Below, one piece after another: positions 20,326-30,691 of a stretch of 41,695 bases of DNA; position 1 is the first letter of the stretch, and every line of letters begins with the position of its first letter. Where the stretch lies: IMG/VR virus record IMGVR_UViG_3300010364_000001, positions 1 to 41,695 of that record. One strand, 5' to 3'. The translations under genes were made by a program, and so were the position numbers. The notes beneath the pieces were generated by a model. It was not told the DNA's origin, searched no databases, and saw only the letters and a program-made list of their open reading frames with translations. The DNA is from a virus.

Positions 20326-21696
20326 TTAAAGGTAAACTTCTATTGAAATGGAAGTACCATTTAACATATCATCGTCACCTGCTCCTGTTGACCAATTAGT
20401 TGTGAGAAGTAAAATTTCATTATCGCTAAGTGTAGTTGCACTAAAAGCACAAGGTGCAAAAGAACCATTCGTAGCAAAGACAATCGTTTTATTTGCTTTA
20501 AACCCTCCAGTTAAAGTGCCTAAGTATCTTCCTGGAGAACCATCTCTAGTCCAAACAATAGTGCCTATTGTATTCTCTAAAACAATTGTAGCGGATGGAT
20601 TAGATGCTCCTGTTTGACTTATCAAAGCCTTATAAATCTTCTTACCCAATGGCTGCTTAACCAACTCCTCCCAAGCGCCCAAAACGCCGTTCACTTTACA
20701 CCTTGTAAATACCCTGTTTGCTGTATTTAAATAACCCGAAGACGTTGCTGTTTGTTGAAAAAATAGACCTCCCCCATTTACCTCGCTTTGAACGGAAACA
20801 AACCAAGTTCCAGTGTCAGCTAATGGATTATTTGTTGTGCCCTCTCCTCTGAAAAAACCTGAGTAATCCAAATTATCCCAATCAATACCCGGTGTATAAA
20901 TCGCCTTGCCATATTTAAATCCATCTAACTCAGTAGTTCCTCCAGCAACTCTAAACCTTGCACCGTTGTCATCTGTAGCTCCTATAACGGTGTTATTATT
21001 TGGAAAAATAGTTAAAGCTACAAGTGCATTATCTACGACTACCTTAAAACCTGTGCCTATTACACCTTGTATTTGTACGAAATTATTCACCCAATAGTAG
21101 TAGGCTTTAACAACTCCATTCGCCACCGATGCAAAAGCCCCACCCGAATTATTCGAAACAGTACTGACATCAAATTGCCCCCCTCCTTTTAGATCTGTAT
21201 AACACCCGTTATTCAAACTATTTTGTATGCTTGTTCCTGTATCTCTTATGCCACTATCAGCATAATCACCTGTGGTTGAAGTGGCTTTTAGTATTTTATT
21301 TACAGTAGTAGTCGGTTTCCCTGTAACCCCACTCCAAGGCACACTTGCCGCTGTCCCAATATTATATGGTTCATAACCTAAATTGCTATTAAGATTAGCG
21401 TCATCAGTAACTACCCATATATCCTGAGTATCATTTTCTTTTACGCAATCTCCGTTTTGGACACCAGTTGTAGGGTCGGTGGTTAATGCAAATCTCGCGG
21501 CTTGGTCAGCTACTACTTTCATTCTTTCTAATGCAGAAGATGGTATTTGTGCTAATGGTATTTTGCTATCAGCACCAAGGGTAGCCACCCCGTTGGCAGC
21601 TCCCTTTTCAGTTATATTTATTTTCCCGTCAAGAGCGTTTTGCGCTGAATCAGAAATAAAATCCTCTATCTGGTCTTTTTTTAATGGATTTGCCAT
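20326..21696 (-). CDS. Tail fibre / receptor-binding protein
   Basis: A 456-residue fibre protein. The N-terminus (MANPLKKDQIEDFISDSAQNALDG, then GVATLGADSKIPLAQIP) is a typical fibre lead with the LD-x-x-GKIP pattern also found in the 1830-aa fibre upstream. The body is beta-rich and low in charge. The C-terminal part from about 250 has the GFFRGEGTTNNPLADTGTWFV and ANRVFTRCKVNG...WEEL pattern of pyocin/tail-fibre knobs that contact the cell surface. It ends the structural part of the late operon. Confidence 0.82.
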   Translation of the reverse strand: MANPLKKDQIEDFISDSAQNALDGKINITEKGAANGVATLGADSKIPLAQIPSSALERMKVVADQAARFALTTDPTTGVQNGDCVKENDTQDIWVVTDDANLNSNLGYEPYNIGTAASVPWSGVTGKPTTTVNKILKATSTTGDYADSGIRDTGTSIQNSLNNGCYTDLKGGGQFDVSTVSNNSGGAFASVANGVVKAYYYWVNNFVQIQGVIGTGFKVVVDNALVALTIFPNNNTVIGATDDNGARFRVAGGTTELDGFKYGKAIYTPGIDWDNLDYSGFFRGEGTTNNPLADTGTWFVSVQSEVNGGGLFFQQTATSSGYLNTANRVFTRCKVNGVLGAWEELVKQPLGKKIYKALISQTGASNPSATIVLENTIGTIVWTRDGSPGRYLGTLTGGFKANKTIVFATNGSFAPCAFSATTLSDNEILLLTTNWSTGAGDDDMLNGTSISIEVYL

Positions 21697-21717
21697 TGTT
21701 AATATTTTTTTAGTTAA

Positions 21718-24700
21718 TTAGTTTGCGGATGCGTTAATATATACCGTGGTAGAACCCCAGCCGCCATCTGTAAATGTGCCGTCGAGTCTTTTCACTAAGA
21801 CGCGCCAAGTGGTTCTGTTGTTCGCGGCGTCAAATGTGGGGTTTCCTAGTATGTGCGTTGAATAAGTCGTAAAGAACCCCGTATTTGTATCCCCCGTCTG
21901 CATCATTAATTTTTTTGCTGTCAAATTACCACTGCCATTAGGAGAACGGAGAGTGTACTCGTAAACCTTTCCGAAGTTCGCTCCTGCGTCTCTTAAAATG
22001 CCATTAGCCGAGGCGCCGATAAATTGTTGCCAAGATACAGGGATGCTTCCGAATAGCGTTGAAACATTACTATTAGCGTCGATGGTAAGAACTTTAGTGT
22101 CCACAACGTTAGTAGCTCCGTTTGCCATCCATAGTTCTAATTTAGTCTGAGAGTTGATAGTGTTCGCATAAGAACCGATTCGCCACTCTGAAGCCGCCCC
22201 CCATTTATTACCTCCTTGACCAAATCTATCAGCTCGTTGATAAGCGACTGCCGTGACGTTATCCGTAGTCAATACGTTAGCGTCATTGTAATGCCTCTTA
22301 ACCCCTCTGTAGGTTTCATCGCCCGTCAAGTGCAGTACGTTGGCGTCGTTTGCTTTAGGGGTTAATTCAGAGGTGTAAGCATATGTACCTAAGATTGCTC
22401 CAGCGTTATTCTCAGCTTGCATCCTCGTATTAGCAGTGTGTAACCTGACTACTATTCCTGTACCTGTTTTTTTATAAATATACGCGCCGCCATTAAAACC
22501 AACACCCATCCCGTCACTTGCAATCATTAAGTGTTTGTTAACGATAGTTTTCGTACCTGTTATATTCTCATCAGTTGCCTTATGTAATACGCCCGCATCA
22601 GCGGCTTTTGAATTTAACTGAGTTTGAATAGAAGAAGTGGCATCATTGAATAAATCCTGATTATCCGATTGAAACTTAAAGCCTGCTGATTCTGTAATCT
22701 GGCTCGTATTATAATCTCCTGCTGTCGCAACGATATTGGTTGTAGCTCTACCGAATACGGATTGAATTGTGCCTAATGGGGTTAGTAGTTCTTGCCAATT
22801 CGCTAATGTAGTTGCTGGTTCTGTTTGCAAGATGAATGATTTATTTATATCCGTACGCACGCAAACATCTCCTTTTGTAGCAGCAAGCGCGAGCATCGCC
22901 GCTTGTGAGATGGCTGTAAAAGTATCAGTTATAGCAGTAGCGGTTATATACGCGGCTGGTATTTTACCAGTTGTGTCAAGCGGCGCAACACCGCTGTTAA
23001 CCCCTTTCTGAGCCGTGATCCTTGCATCAACATCAGTAGTGAAAACGCCTATGGTATTGTCACCTTTACGGTATTCAGTAGCGAGTCCTGTGCTTAATTT
23101 GTCTTGCTTAGTATTAACCGTTGTTGTGAGCGCATTTAAATCAGTTTGACTTGCTTTAGTCCCGACAGTAGTGGTAAGACCGGCTAAGTTTGTATTAGTT
23201 GTGGTTAAATTTGTATTCGTAGTATTTAAATCAGTTTGATTCGCTTTTAAAGCTACACTGGCATTCGTTGTATCTAAATCAGTTTTATTCGCTTTAGTAG
23301 GAAATAAAGCATCAACAGCCGTATTTACTTGTTGCTGACTACTTCCAGATGGGGTACTTAAATTCGTAAAAGCTGTATCTTCGGTAATAACATCTGTATG
23401 TGGAGTGGACGACAAATCTTTCGCGTAAGCCCCGCCGTTTACCGATTTGATTCTATCGGTTACGGATAATTGAACCCCATTGATGAACGCATTTGTTCCT
23501 GAAACAGCAACCTCGTAAATCCATGATTGATTAGCCGCCGAAACAATTGGATTTGCGCCAACTCCCTGACCCTCTATAACTAATCCAGTCGAAGCGTCGT
23601 ACTTACCAAGGATTTTGTACGGGTTGACTGTTCCAACTACCGCCGCATCAAGTTGCGATTTATTAACCGCTTCATCTGGATTGACGGCAGCCTTAACCCC
23701 TGCAATCTTATGGTTAGTCATATCAAAATCACGCATCCAACCGCGTTTAATCGCTACTTCATCAAGATAAGTATCTTTTAATTGAATTTGTTGAGCATCC
23801 ATTGAGAATTGAATAGTACCAACAGTAGCAGATTTGATAACAATACCTACTGTTATTGAGTTTATAGCTCCTCGGGTTGCAGAATATTGCCCATTTGCTG
23901 CCAAATATAAAATCTGACCATTTGCAAAAGCAGTTGTGTTTACATTGTCAACTCTTTTTGTTTTATGAACAAGTCCTGTCGTGGCGTTTGGGATGTTTTC
24001 ACCAACGATGAATAAGCTCTTAATAGCGACTGTCGATTGGTCTGCCTTGGTCACGTTCGCGATAAAAGTAATTGGGTCAACATGGTCAATTTGAACAATT
24101 GTACCTGCGGTAAGAACTGCGCCCGTTTGGTTATTAGCCACTAAGCTTGTTGAATCTATTGCCGCATCATATTTGATAGAATTCACCTCAATCAAAGCGT
24201 TGATTTGCGCTTGTGTTGCACCTGCCGCGCTTCCAATAGTAGGGTAAGCAGTAGGGTCTGTAATCTGAGTTGCACCGTTTGTCTTATCAGCTTTTGAAGA
24301 CACAGAGTTATCAGTATATGTTTTTGCAGAGACCAAAGTGGCCGCGTCTTGCGTATCCACATAAGCCTTATTCACATCAGGGACAACAACAGCTCCTATT
24401 TTAGTATTGATTTTAGCATTTATCTGGGCTTGTGTATCGCCTGCTGCTGAACCGATTGAAGTGTATGCCGTCGGGTCGGTTATCTGAGTAGTCCCGTTTG
24501 TTTTATCGGCTTTATTAATAGTAGCCGCAGAAATAGCACTCGATGCTAAATCGCCCGTTACTACTCCTGTTTCACCAATAGTTACATCAATCGCTATTTT
24601 CACAATCCCTGCCTGTGTAGTGGTAGCTAAACTAACCCTGTCGATTCCTGTATCTATCCACAAATTACTTGCAGATGAAAATATCCAAGCATGGTCATCA

Positions 24701-27210
24701 GAGTCAACTATTTTATCATTATTTAATCTTGCTCTTGACGGATTTGTATTAGCTAAAACAAAAGCATCTAATAAAGTCGGGTCAGCAGTTACCTCGGCAT
24801 TCGTATTAGAGATAATCCCGATATAAACCAAAGCTTGGTTTAAAGCATTTGTTACCTGACTTTGTAAGTCAGCATCGGCCGCAGTTCTTGCAGTTGTTTC
24901 ATCGTCTATATTTGTTTGTAATAGAGCATCTGCGGCATCTACATAGGCTTTATCTACATTTGGAACTACAATTGCTCCTAATTTAGAATTAATGGCATTA
25001 TTAATAATTGCTTGCGTATCGCCTGCAACCGAGCCAATGTTTGCATAATTATTGGTATCTGTGATTTGTGAAGCTCCATCAATCTTATCTGCTTTAGTCA
25101 AAAGCTCTGTATCAGTGTAAATTTTCGCTGAAGATAAAGTATTTGAATCCTGCGTATCAACGTAAGTCTTATTCACATCAGGAATTACAATAGCCCCTAA
25201 TTTAGCATCAATAGCATTATTTATTGAAGCCTGCGTATTGCCCGCTACCGAACCAATATTGGCATGGTCAACAGTATCTGTGATTTGTCCTACACCTCCT
25301 GTTTTATCAGCCTTTGCGCTTAAATCAATCGTGGCAACCTTATTATCTGTATAGGTGTTAGCCGCCGAAAGAGTAGCGGCATCCTGCGCATCAACATAAG
25401 CTTTATCTACATCAGGAACTACGCCTGTTCCTATTTTAGTTTCAATAAGAGCATTAATTTCAGCTTGTGTTGCACCCGCCGCGCTTCCAATAGTTGGATA
25501 GGCTGTTGGGTCTGTAATCTGAGTCGCTCCGTCTATTTTGTCAGCTTTCAATGATACATCTGCACTTTGTCCGGCTGCTGTAAATTTGTATGAAATTCCT
25601 ATTTCATCAGTATCAATTACACTTTCAATTGTAATAGTTCTAGGTGCCGTAAACACAAATTGACTAGGAATAAGTTGCTGCCCATTTCTAAAAACACCTA
25701 AAACATCAACAATATCCTGAATTACAATAAATGTTTTATTTCCGCCAGCAGCCGAGAAATACTCGGTATCTAAATCTTGTGCTACATAAGTTCCGGTTCC
25801 CCCTATTCCTATTTTAGTTTCGATAAGAGCGTTAATTTCAGCTTGTGTTGCATTAGCCGCGCTTCCAATAGTTGGATAGGCTGTTGGGTCTGTAATCTGA
25901 GTTGCCCCATCTGTTTTATCTGCTTTAGCGTTTAATGCAGTTTGCGTAGCCGTAGAGATAGGCATAGAAAGCAATGGTTTCCAGCTTCCATCACCATTTA
26001 AATAATCCGTAGCTGTTCCACCAGCAGGAAGCCCTGTGCCAATATTAATGATAGCATTTATAGCGGAATTAATCTCTGCCTGAGTAGCCCCGGCCAGAGT
26101 CCCAATATTAGCATAAGGATTAGGATCTGTAATCTGTGTCGCACCATCAATCTTATCTGCTTTAGCATCGAGACCTTGCGCACCAATCTGTACCAGATTT
26201 ATGTTTTTTCGAAGTATTTCAAAATAAAATACACCAACTTTTATCGTTCCGGATCCGTCAGAAAACAACCATATTTCGGATGGGGAATCTTTTATACTGG
26301 TATTATTTATAGGAAAAGGAATAGCAAAAGTTTCAGTGTCCAGTCCTGCTATTTTAGGTATTTTAGAAAAGATAGTAATCACTTCCTCATTAGGAGTTCC
26401 AGCCGCCAATTTTAAACGAACTTCATATCTCTGGTCAGTGCTATTGGTATTAACTTTTAATTGCATTCTGAGCGTTAATACATCGCCAATACTTAAATCA
26501 GAAAAATCAGTCTGGTTAGTCGCTGAATTCCATACAGAGGAAACTCCGAATGGTGATTGAGTATAATCTGTTCCAAGTCCTAATGTATCATTAGTGATTT
26601 TAACCTCGGTATTTGAAGTAAATGGTATAGGAGTTGTTTGTGTAACGGCATCATCATAAAGAAAATATCCTACTGAATTAAGAAAGGTCTCTGGTTCTTT
26701 TGGAAGCTCTTTAAATATCAGCGCATTACCATCGGAATTACTGACTACCATTTGATCGGGAACTATCGAAATGGGCGTATCTGATAAATCCGTGAATTTG
26801 CTTACGTTACTAAAGATTACAGAGGTTAATTTCAATTCGCTACCGTCAACTATCACTACTTGCCCCGCTCTCCCAGTGTATTTGAAAGTATCTAATAACG
26901 CGTCAAACCTATCAACTCCAGTTCCTGTGCCTCCCCCTTTAATCCAATCGAAATAACCTTCTGCGAAAAGCGTATCAAATAATTCAGTTACCGTCTGTGG
27001 GTTAGTAGTAGCCGTGGCCACAATAGTTACATCAGTTGGAACTATCTGCTGAAGCTGAATGATATTTGCTCCGTTAGCCGTTTTAAAATGACATTGGGTT
27101 CCATAGGTAAATAAATCATTTCTAACATTGCGTATCTCTCCGGCTACGTTATTATCTATAATAAATGACCATTCACTATTAGCTAATTTGGTTAATTTTA
27201 AATTTGCCAT
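21718..27210 (-). CDS. Very long repetitive tail fibre
   Basis: A 1830-residue fibre, the largest gene here. The N-terminal 130 residues (MANLKLTKLANSEWSFIIDN ...) probably attach to the tail. From about 350 to 1050 a module recurs seven times: KADKxDGATQITDPxAY, then IGSAAGxTQAxINALI; some copies add VVPDVxKAYVDxQDAATL and TYTD. Later come heptad-like stretches (TDLNTTNTNLTTTNTNL) and a C-terminal receptor region ending WGSTTVYINASAN. Such repeats form long trimeric shafts and change in number by recombination. The DNA is visibly richer in G+C than the replication genes. Confidence 0.88.
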   Translation of the reverse strand: MANLKLTKLANSEWSFIIDNNVAGEIRNVRNDLFTYGTQCHFKTANGANIIQLQQIVPTDVTIVATATTNPQTVTELFDTLFAEGYFDWIKGGGTGTGVDRFDALLDTFKYTGRAGQVVIVDGSELKLTSVIFSNVSKFTDLSDTPISIVPDQMVVSNSDGNALIFKELPKEPETFLNSVGYFLYDDAVTQTTPIPFTSNTEVKITNDTLGLGTDYTQSPFGVSSVWNSATNQTDFSDLSIGDVLTLRMQLKVNTNSTDQRYEVRLKLAAGTPNEEVITIFSKIPKIAGLDTETFAIPFPINNTSIKDSPSEIWLFSDGSGTIKVGVFYFEILRKNINLVQIGAQGLDAKADKIDGATQITDPNPYANIGTLAGATQAEINSAINAIINIGTGLPAGGTATDYLNGDGSWKPLLSMPISTATQTALNAKADKTDGATQITDPTAYPTIGSAANATQAEINALIETKIGIGGTGTYVAQDLDTEYFSAAGGNKTFIVIQDIVDVLGVFRNGQQLIPSQFVFTAPRTITIESVIDTDEIGISYKFTAAGQSADVSLKADKIDGATQITDPTAYPTIGSAAGATQAEINALIETKIGTGVVPDVDKAYVDAQDAATLSAANTYTDNKVATIDLSAKADKTGGVGQITDTVDHANIGSVAGNTQASINNAIDAKLGAIVIPDVNKTYVDTQDSNTLSSAKIYTDTELLTKADKIDGASQITDTNNYANIGSVAGDTQAIINNAINSKLGAIVVPNVDKAYVDAADALLQTNIDDETTARTAADADLQSQVTNALNQALVYIGIISNTNAEVTADPTLLDAFVLANTNPSRARLNNDKIVDSDDHAWIFSSASNLWIDTGIDRVSLATTTQAGIVKIAIDVTIGETGVVTGDLASSAISAATINKADKTNGTTQITDPTAYTSIGSAAGDTQAQINAKINTKIGAVVVPDVNKAYVDTQDAATLVSAKTYTDNSVSSKADKTNGATQITDPTAYPTIGSAAGATQAQINALIEVNSIKYDAAIDSTSLVANNQTGAVLTAGTIVQIDHVDPITFIANVTKADQSTVAIKSLFIVGENIPNATTGLVHKTKRVDNVNTTAFANGQILYLAANGQYSATRGAINSITVGIVIKSATVGTIQFSMDAQQIQLKDTYLDEVAIKRGWMRDFDMTNHKIAGVKAAVNPDEAVNKSQLDAAVVGTVNPYKILGKYDASTGLVIEGQGVGANPIVSAANQSWIYEVAVSGTNAFINGVQLSVTDRIKSVNGGAYAKDLSSTPHTDVITEDTAFTNLSTPSGSSQQQVNTAVDALFPTKANKTDLDTTNASVALKANQTDLNTTNTNLTTTNTNLAGLTTTVGTKASQTDLNALTTTVNTKQDKLSTGLATEYRKGDNTIGVFTTDVDARITAQKGVNSGVAPLDTTGKIPAAYITATAITDTFTAISQAAMLALAATKGDVCVRTDINKSFILQTEPATTLANWQELLTPLGTIQSVFGRATTNIVATAGDYNTSQITESAGFKFQSDNQDLFNDATSSIQTQLNSKAADAGVLHKATDENITGTKTIVNKHLMIASDGMGVGFNGGAYIYKKTGTGIVVRLHTANTRMQAENNAGAILGTYAYTSELTPKANDANVLHLTGDETYRGVKRHYNDANVLTTDNVTAVAYQRADRFGQGGNKWGAASEWRIGSYANTINSQTKLELWMANGATNVVDTKVLTIDANSNVSTLFGSIPVSWQQFIGASANGILRDAGANFGKVYEYTLRSPNGSGNLTAKKLMMQTGDTNTGFFTTYSTHILGNPTFDAANNRTTWRVLVKRLDGTFTDGGWGSTTVYINASAN

Positions 27211-27214
27211 AAAA

Positions 27215-27973
27215 TTATATATTTAATATGTCGCTTTCTTTTGGGGAGAGATTATATGAAAATTGCCCGAAATTTTCATTTCCTTTTTTTTGTGGAAAAT
27301 CAATAGCCTCAAATAATGAAGCTCTGATTTTATTCACATACAAATAAGGACTTCGCAGAATCATAGATAAAAGAGATAATTCATGAAAAGCCATTGGTTC
27401 AGTGAGATAAGACTCTATTTTATTCACTTTCACTGATTGAGTCACAGTATGGCCTGTGGAAGTCTCATAATAGCTTGTAAGCTCAATTTTCTCATCCGGT
27501 TGATTAAACCATGTTCTAAAACCTATTGATTGATAAGTCTCTGTTTTTTTGTATCTATAATGGAATTGCGTAGTCTTATCAGCATACACTTTAGACAAAT
27601 GAAACGGATTTGAATAAAATGTTTCCCCAACGAGTTGGCTAACTTCTAAATAAGCTAATTGCGCTCCGAAGTCGGCAGGAATATTTGCTAATTGCCAAAT
27701 TACTTGCGGATCTCCATTATCGGAATTAGTAAGTTCTATTACATTGAAACTGGGAGTTATATCTACTGATCTTTTGTCGTCAATAGAAATTGCCTTTACA
27801 GTCCAGTCCTCTAAATGAATTCCAGTTGGAGTATTTGTAACCTGAACGTAAGAAGTTGTGTTGTTTGGAAGTAAATGAATTCCGCCAAATATATATTGCG
27901 TAGTATTTTGGCTGTTCTTGAAATAGAACGCCTCATTTTTGGTACGAAATAAATTTATAACTGGTAAAATCAT
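27215..27973 (-). CDS. Tail protein of unknown function
   Basis: A 252-residue beta-rich protein between the central tail protein and the long fibre, four bases upstream of the latter. It has no signal peptide and no recognised family. Its FGGIHLLPNNTTSYVQVTNTPTGIHLEDWTVKAI start and Tyr/Thr-rich strands resemble tail-tip or fibre-adaptor proteins. A role in linking fibre to baseplate is inferred from position alone. Confidence 0.72.
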   Translation of the reverse strand: MILPVINLFRTKNEAFYFKNSQNTTQYIFGGIHLLPNNTTSYVQVTNTPTGIHLEDWTVKAISIDDKRSVDITPSFNVIELTNSDNGDPQVIWQLANIPADFGAQLAYLEVSQLVGETFYSNPFHLSKVYADKTTQFHYRYKKTETYQSIGFRTWFNQPDEKIELTSYYETSTGHTVTQSVKVNKIESYLTEPMAFHELSLLSMILRSPYLYVNKIRASLFEAIDFPQKKGNENFGQFSYNLSPKESDILNI

Positions 27974-28017
27974 GGTTATAAATTTAATAAAAAAACACCC
28001 AATTAAATGAATTATCT

Positions 28018-30621
28018 TTACAACAATTTAAGCAGATTATCTAATTCATCAATGGTTTTAGAAATATATCCGTTTATTGCCACGGCATCCCAAAAAACTC
28101 CATTATATAAAAGTTCCCTATTGGAATCATATAAAAAAAGTTTGTCTTCTTTTATTTCATAAATCAGTTTTACTAAAGATGTTTCATTGTTTATTGTAAT
28201 CCCAAATGAAGTTTTATCAATAGTCATTTGGCTCGGTTCAAATTTCTGTTCGCCTTTGATTGTCAATTCCTTACTCATTACTTCATAGCTCATTGTCACA
28301 GGGAACAATTTTATGACTATCTCGTTTTTGTCAATAGTCCTGATAAAACCTCTATCTTTTCTTAATTTATTTTGCAGGTCAAAGAATTCCTCCAATTGGA
28401 CATTGGCAAAAATCACATTTTCATATATGAACGGAGTTAATATTTGTCCTTGCGGAATAAAATCAGCTCCCTCTTTTGTTTCAATATCGTTGTAGGTACA
28501 TTGGAAGTCTTTATTATTCTTGTACCAAGTTGTAGTGATTGGTTTATTTTCCCAATACTGATTGCAGGTTGCTAAATATGACTGAAAATATGTCTCTATG
28601 TTTCTTTTAACTGAATATCTTAAATTATGACAAGTTTCTGGTGAAGTTATGTTTCCAATGTTGGATATCTCCTCAATTGTTCGATTAACTAGCGGAACAT
28701 TTGTTATCGGAATATCATACTGAAATCCAGTCATAGCTATCCCGTTGTTATTTATGTTAGGATTCGCATTAGCTATTGATAATTCAACAGTGTTCTCTGT
28801 TACAATTTGAACAAGATAATATCCTGCATTTTTGTGTGGTGCATCTATCCAAAAATTAGTTCCAAAATAAAGCCCAATTACTAAAAAATTTAAAGAATCT
28901 GTTTTTAAAGTTAATCTATTTGTTGTAGCATCGAAACTATGATTTAATTCAGAAGTAGTTTTATATCTTTCATTAGCTTTTCTAGGCGCTGTATCTATAG
29001 CGAATATCTTATCATCATCTTGATAAGAAGTATTTTTTGTTATTTGCAAGCCCTTATTTCGCGCCTCCTCAATTAAGAATCCATCTCGAATCCATTCTAC
29101 CGTGATAGGTTTTTTATTTTCAACATTTTTATTAAATAAAGTCATTGTGGCTTCCCCATGAACCGTATCAGCTGTCTGCGGTTGCTCATTTTCTTTTAAA
29201 GCTTGGTATTTGTTATATTTAAAGCTAAATTCATTTATACAGAATCTCGGATTAGATATTTTGTCAAATTCATGAAATTGTGTCGTGTCAAAAAATCCGC
29301 ATTCAATAGGTTGGTAAAATTCTTTCTCGTTGCCAAAAAAGACTGCATCACCAGTCTCATAATCAGAATTACATTCGGTTATGGATTTAGATAAATCAGA
29401 TAATGATATTGGAAAAGAAGTTTTAAGACCTCTGAGTAAATTGCCATTAACCAAAAACGTATCGTAATAATCATTTCCATTATCAAAGAAAGGGGCCGAA
29501 ACATCAAGTTTAGATATTGATTTTACAACTTGCTTAATAGCGTCAATCAATCTCACCCCATCAACAACAGAATAAGATGAAGCAGAACTTGTGGTTGCTT
29601 TTATTTTCATTCCGGTTATATCTGATCTGCAATGAATTGTAGCCGCGATTCCTAATCCAGAAGTTTCTTGAAATTTATAATCAAAATAAACCCAAACTTT
29701 ATCTCCAATTTCCAACAATGGTATATCAATGTTGAAATCTGCTGTCTGTGCATAATCAAATCGCATACTGTGCTGCGGCCACAATGCTTTATCCGGAGCT
29801 ATTAATATTTGTTTCGTGGCTGATTCAAAATCTTTTCCATAAATAATATAAAAGCGCAAATCTAAAGTTCCTTTGCCACGATTAGTTGCCCCAGATAATA
29901 CATGCCATTCGATACCGGATATGGTAATTCTAGTATTGTTTAATATCTCTTTAGCTTCCAATATATAATAATCACTGCGACCTTCTATAGCCTGAAATGA
30001 AGTAAGTGATGATAATGTGGCTTTTATATCGCTTTTGGTTATAATCTGACATGGATTAGCTTGATAAAATTTTGTTGCTCCGGTTCCCTTAGCTTCCATA
30101 TAGGTGCCATCTGAATTAAAAGTAACCTGCTCCCAAGCTGATTCTTTAAAGATACTCTTGGGTTTCAAAAGTATTTTAGAAGTAGGAACTAACGTAATTG
30201 GGTTTCCATCAATATCGGTAGAGCTGAATAAATTTACATTTACATCTTCGCGCCTTTTTACTATTTGGGTTTTGCTTTGCTGGATCATTTTACACTTGAA
30301 ATATTCCAAATCATCAGTTTGTGCTTTAGCAAAATCAATATCATGAATAACCGAAACTCCATTAGGAAAAACTATCTCTAATTCAACATTGCTTTCGAAT
30401 CCAAAATGATGATTGTAATAGAATATTTTATCCAAATAATGCTCACGATATGAACTAAATTCCATTTGAGATTCGCCACCATTGAATGTAATATCACGGG
30501 CAAATCCATCCTCTTTTTGCTGGAAATTAAATGATAGGATATTGAACCCGATAGGTTCGTCTATTTGAACTTTGCCAAATCCATCAGATAAAAAATTAAG
30601 ATAAAATTTTTCTCCAGCCAT
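28018..30621 (-). CDS. Large tail protein (tail-tip/baseplate hub position)
   Basis: An 867-residue protein from the ATG at 30621; a TTG at 30645 would add eight residues (QYQNKFR after the initiator). It lies directly downstream of the tape measure, where the distal tail and hub proteins of siphoviruses are found. It starts MAGEKFYLNFLSDGFGKVQIDEPIGFN, is beta-rich throughout and resembles large unnamed tail proteins of Bacteroidota phages. No peptidase motif is visible. An in-frame ATG at 30678 (MKQYRKKY then TGA) lies upstream, in the same frame as this gene. Confidence 0.8.
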   Translation of the reverse strand: MAGEKFYLNFLSDGFGKVQIDEPIGFNILSFNFQQKEDGFARDITFNGGESQMEFSSYREHYLDKIFYYNHHFGFESNVELEIVFPNGVSVIHDIDFAKAQTDDLEYFKCKMIQQSKTQIVKRREDVNVNLFSSTDIDGNPITLVPTSKILLKPKSIFKESAWEQVTFNSDGTYMEAKGTGATKFYQANPCQIITKSDIKATLSSLTSFQAIEGRSDYYILEAKEILNNTRITISGIEWHVLSGATNRGKGTLDLRFYIIYGKDFESATKQILIAPDKALWPQHSMRFDYAQTADFNIDIPLLEIGDKVWVYFDYKFQETSGLGIAATIHCRSDITGMKIKATTSSASSYSVVDGVRLIDAIKQVVKSISKLDVSAPFFDNGNDYYDTFLVNGNLLRGLKTSFPISLSDLSKSITECNSDYETGDAVFFGNEKEFYQPIECGFFDTTQFHEFDKISNPRFCINEFSFKYNKYQALKENEQPQTADTVHGEATMTLFNKNVENKKPITVEWIRDGFLIEEARNKGLQITKNTSYQDDDKIFAIDTAPRKANERYKTTSELNHSFDATTNRLTLKTDSLNFLVIGLYFGTNFWIDAPHKNAGYYLVQIVTENTVELSIANANPNINNNGIAMTGFQYDIPITNVPLVNRTIEEISNIGNITSPETCHNLRYSVKRNIETYFQSYLATCNQYWENKPITTTWYKNNKDFQCTYNDIETKEGADFIPQGQILTPFIYENVIFANVQLEEFFDLQNKLRKDRGFIRTIDKNEIVIKLFPVTMSYEVMSKELTIKGEQKFEPSQMTIDKTSFGITINNETSLVKLIYEIKEDKLFLYDSNRELLYNGVFWDAVAINGYISKTIDELDNLLKLL

Positions 30622-30691
30622 ACGAAATTTATTTTGGTACTGCAACGGTATTCAGTACTTTTTACGGTACTGTTTCATGCTTTTTACGGTA

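Noticed and set aside
22769-23011. Plus-strand frames opposite the long fibre, such as this one
   Set aside because: They follow the repetitive sequence of the fibre gene, have no promoter or neighbours, and carry Ala/Val/Ser bias mirrored from the sense codons.
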